Notes under the pieces: model-generated
Databases searched by the model: none
What the model was told of the DNA's origin: nothing
The model's input: only the letters and a program-made list of their open reading frames with translations
Shown here: one piece after another, positions 5,484-5,937 of the stretch
Layout: the number at the start of each line of letters is the position of its first letter
How positions within the stretch are numbered: position 1 is the stretch's first letter
NCBI GenBank assembly: GCA_025361465.1
Contig: JANYAG010000060.1
Location: 1 to 5,937, forward strand
DNA length: 5,937 nucleotides
Origin: Gemmatimonadota bacterium
GTDB lineage: Bacteria; Gemmatimonadota; Gemmatimonadetes; Gemmatimonadales; GWC2-71-9
Direction: 5' to 3'
Program-made: the position numbers and the translations under genes

Positions 5484-5937
5484 GTACTCGCATCCTGATT
5501 GTCGATGATGAGAACAACATCCGCCGGATGGTCGGGGCGCTGCTCAAGTCTGAAGGATTCGAGGTGTCCGAGGCGCCAAATGGCAATGCCGGATTGCTGG
5601 CGATTCCGGAGGTGCACCCCGACATCATCCTGCTCGACCTGATGATGCCGCCGGGGCCCGATGGCCTGGCGACCCTTGAGCAGATCCGAGCCGGTGACCG
5701 CGACATCCCGGTGATCATGATGAGCGGCAAGGCGCAGCTGGCCGATGCCGTCCGCGCGGTGCAGATGGGGGCGTTTCAATTCCTGGAGAAGCCGCTCGCC
5801 CCTGAATCGCTGCTGGTCGCCCTGCGCTCGGCCGAAACGCTGGTGCGCACCCAGGCGGAGAATCGCGCCCTCCGCGCTGCCCTGGGCCCTCAGCCGACGC
5901 TGGTGGGGTCGAGCGCGCCAATGGAGCGGCTGCGGCA
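5480..5937 (+). CDS. NtrC/NtrX-type response regulator (partial, truncated at the right edge)
   Basis: The first 152 residues are present and the frame is open at the edge. The start ATG overlaps the kinase stop (ATGA, 4 bp), so the two are translationally coupled and form a cognate pair. The receiver domain (about 1-120) has the acidic pair Asp9-Asp10, phosphoacceptor Asp53 (IILLDLMMP), Ser82 in VIMMSGKA and Lys104 in FLEKPL, all in expected places. The loop after Asp53 is one residue longer than in CheY-type receivers (MMPPGPDG). A linker helix (about 118-136) leads into TLVGSSAPMERLR, the usual opening of the AAA+ domain of sigma-54 activators. The ATPase, GAFTGA loop and helix-turn-helix lie beyond the window, so sigma-54 dependence is inferred, not seen. 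It may control the divergent receptor operon. Confidence 0.93.
   Translation, partial: MSTRILIVDDENNIRRMVGALLKSEGFEVSEAPNGNAGLLAIPEVHPDIILLDLMMPPGPDGLATLEQIRAGDRDIPVIMMSGKAQLADAVRAVQMGAFQFLEKPLAPESLLVALRSAETLVRTQAENRALRAALGPQPTLVGSSAPMERLR

Overview
The window is GC-rich (above 60% by eye) and densely coding. It reads like a Gram-negative, didermic bacterium: it has an outer-membrane beta-barrel receptor and a lipoprotein. The receptor's closing segment (SG-PFTP, then a DANGDG loop, then an NSC-RDP stretch) is the style I associate with Oar-like receptors of Gemmatimonadota and Acidobacteriota. Gemmatimonadota is my best guess; this is a judgement from sequence style, not a database result.

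Layout from left to right. Positions 1-117 hold no gene. They carry two 34-bp near-identical direct repeats and a third, truncated copy, just beyond the 3' end of the minus-strand operon. On the minus strand, 4118 to 118, lie two tightly coupled genes: a 999-residue Oar/TonB-dependent-receptor-like outer-membrane protein, then (2-bp gap) a 332-residue lipoprotein with a prealbumin-like N-terminal domain and two OB-fold-like segments. A 180-bp divergent intergenic region (4119-4298) separates them from a plus-strand pair: a compact NtrY-like sensor histidine kinase (4299-5483) and, overlapping it by 4 bp, an NtrC/NtrX-type response regulator (5480 to the right edge, truncated).

The most interesting part is how the two halves may be wired together. 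In the intergenic region, on the strand reading into the receptor-lipoprotein operon, there is a sigma-54-type -24/-12 element (TGGCAC-N5-CTGCA, with the GG-N10-GC core exact). About 105 bp upstream of its predicted start site, and directly abutting the kinase ATG, is an imperfect dyad (GGTT-ct-GGGT-N9-ACCC-c-AACC). The response regulator next door ends its receiver with the sequence that typically opens a sigma-54 activator AAA+ domain. I infer a self-contained circuit: the kinase senses an envelope signal, phosphorylates the regulator, and the regulator drives sigma-54 transcription of the receptor-lipoprotein pair, possibly repressing or tuning its own operon through the same dyad. The substrate of the receptor pair is unknown. 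OB-fold lipoproteins beside TonB-type receptors suggest surface capture of some polymer or nutrient.
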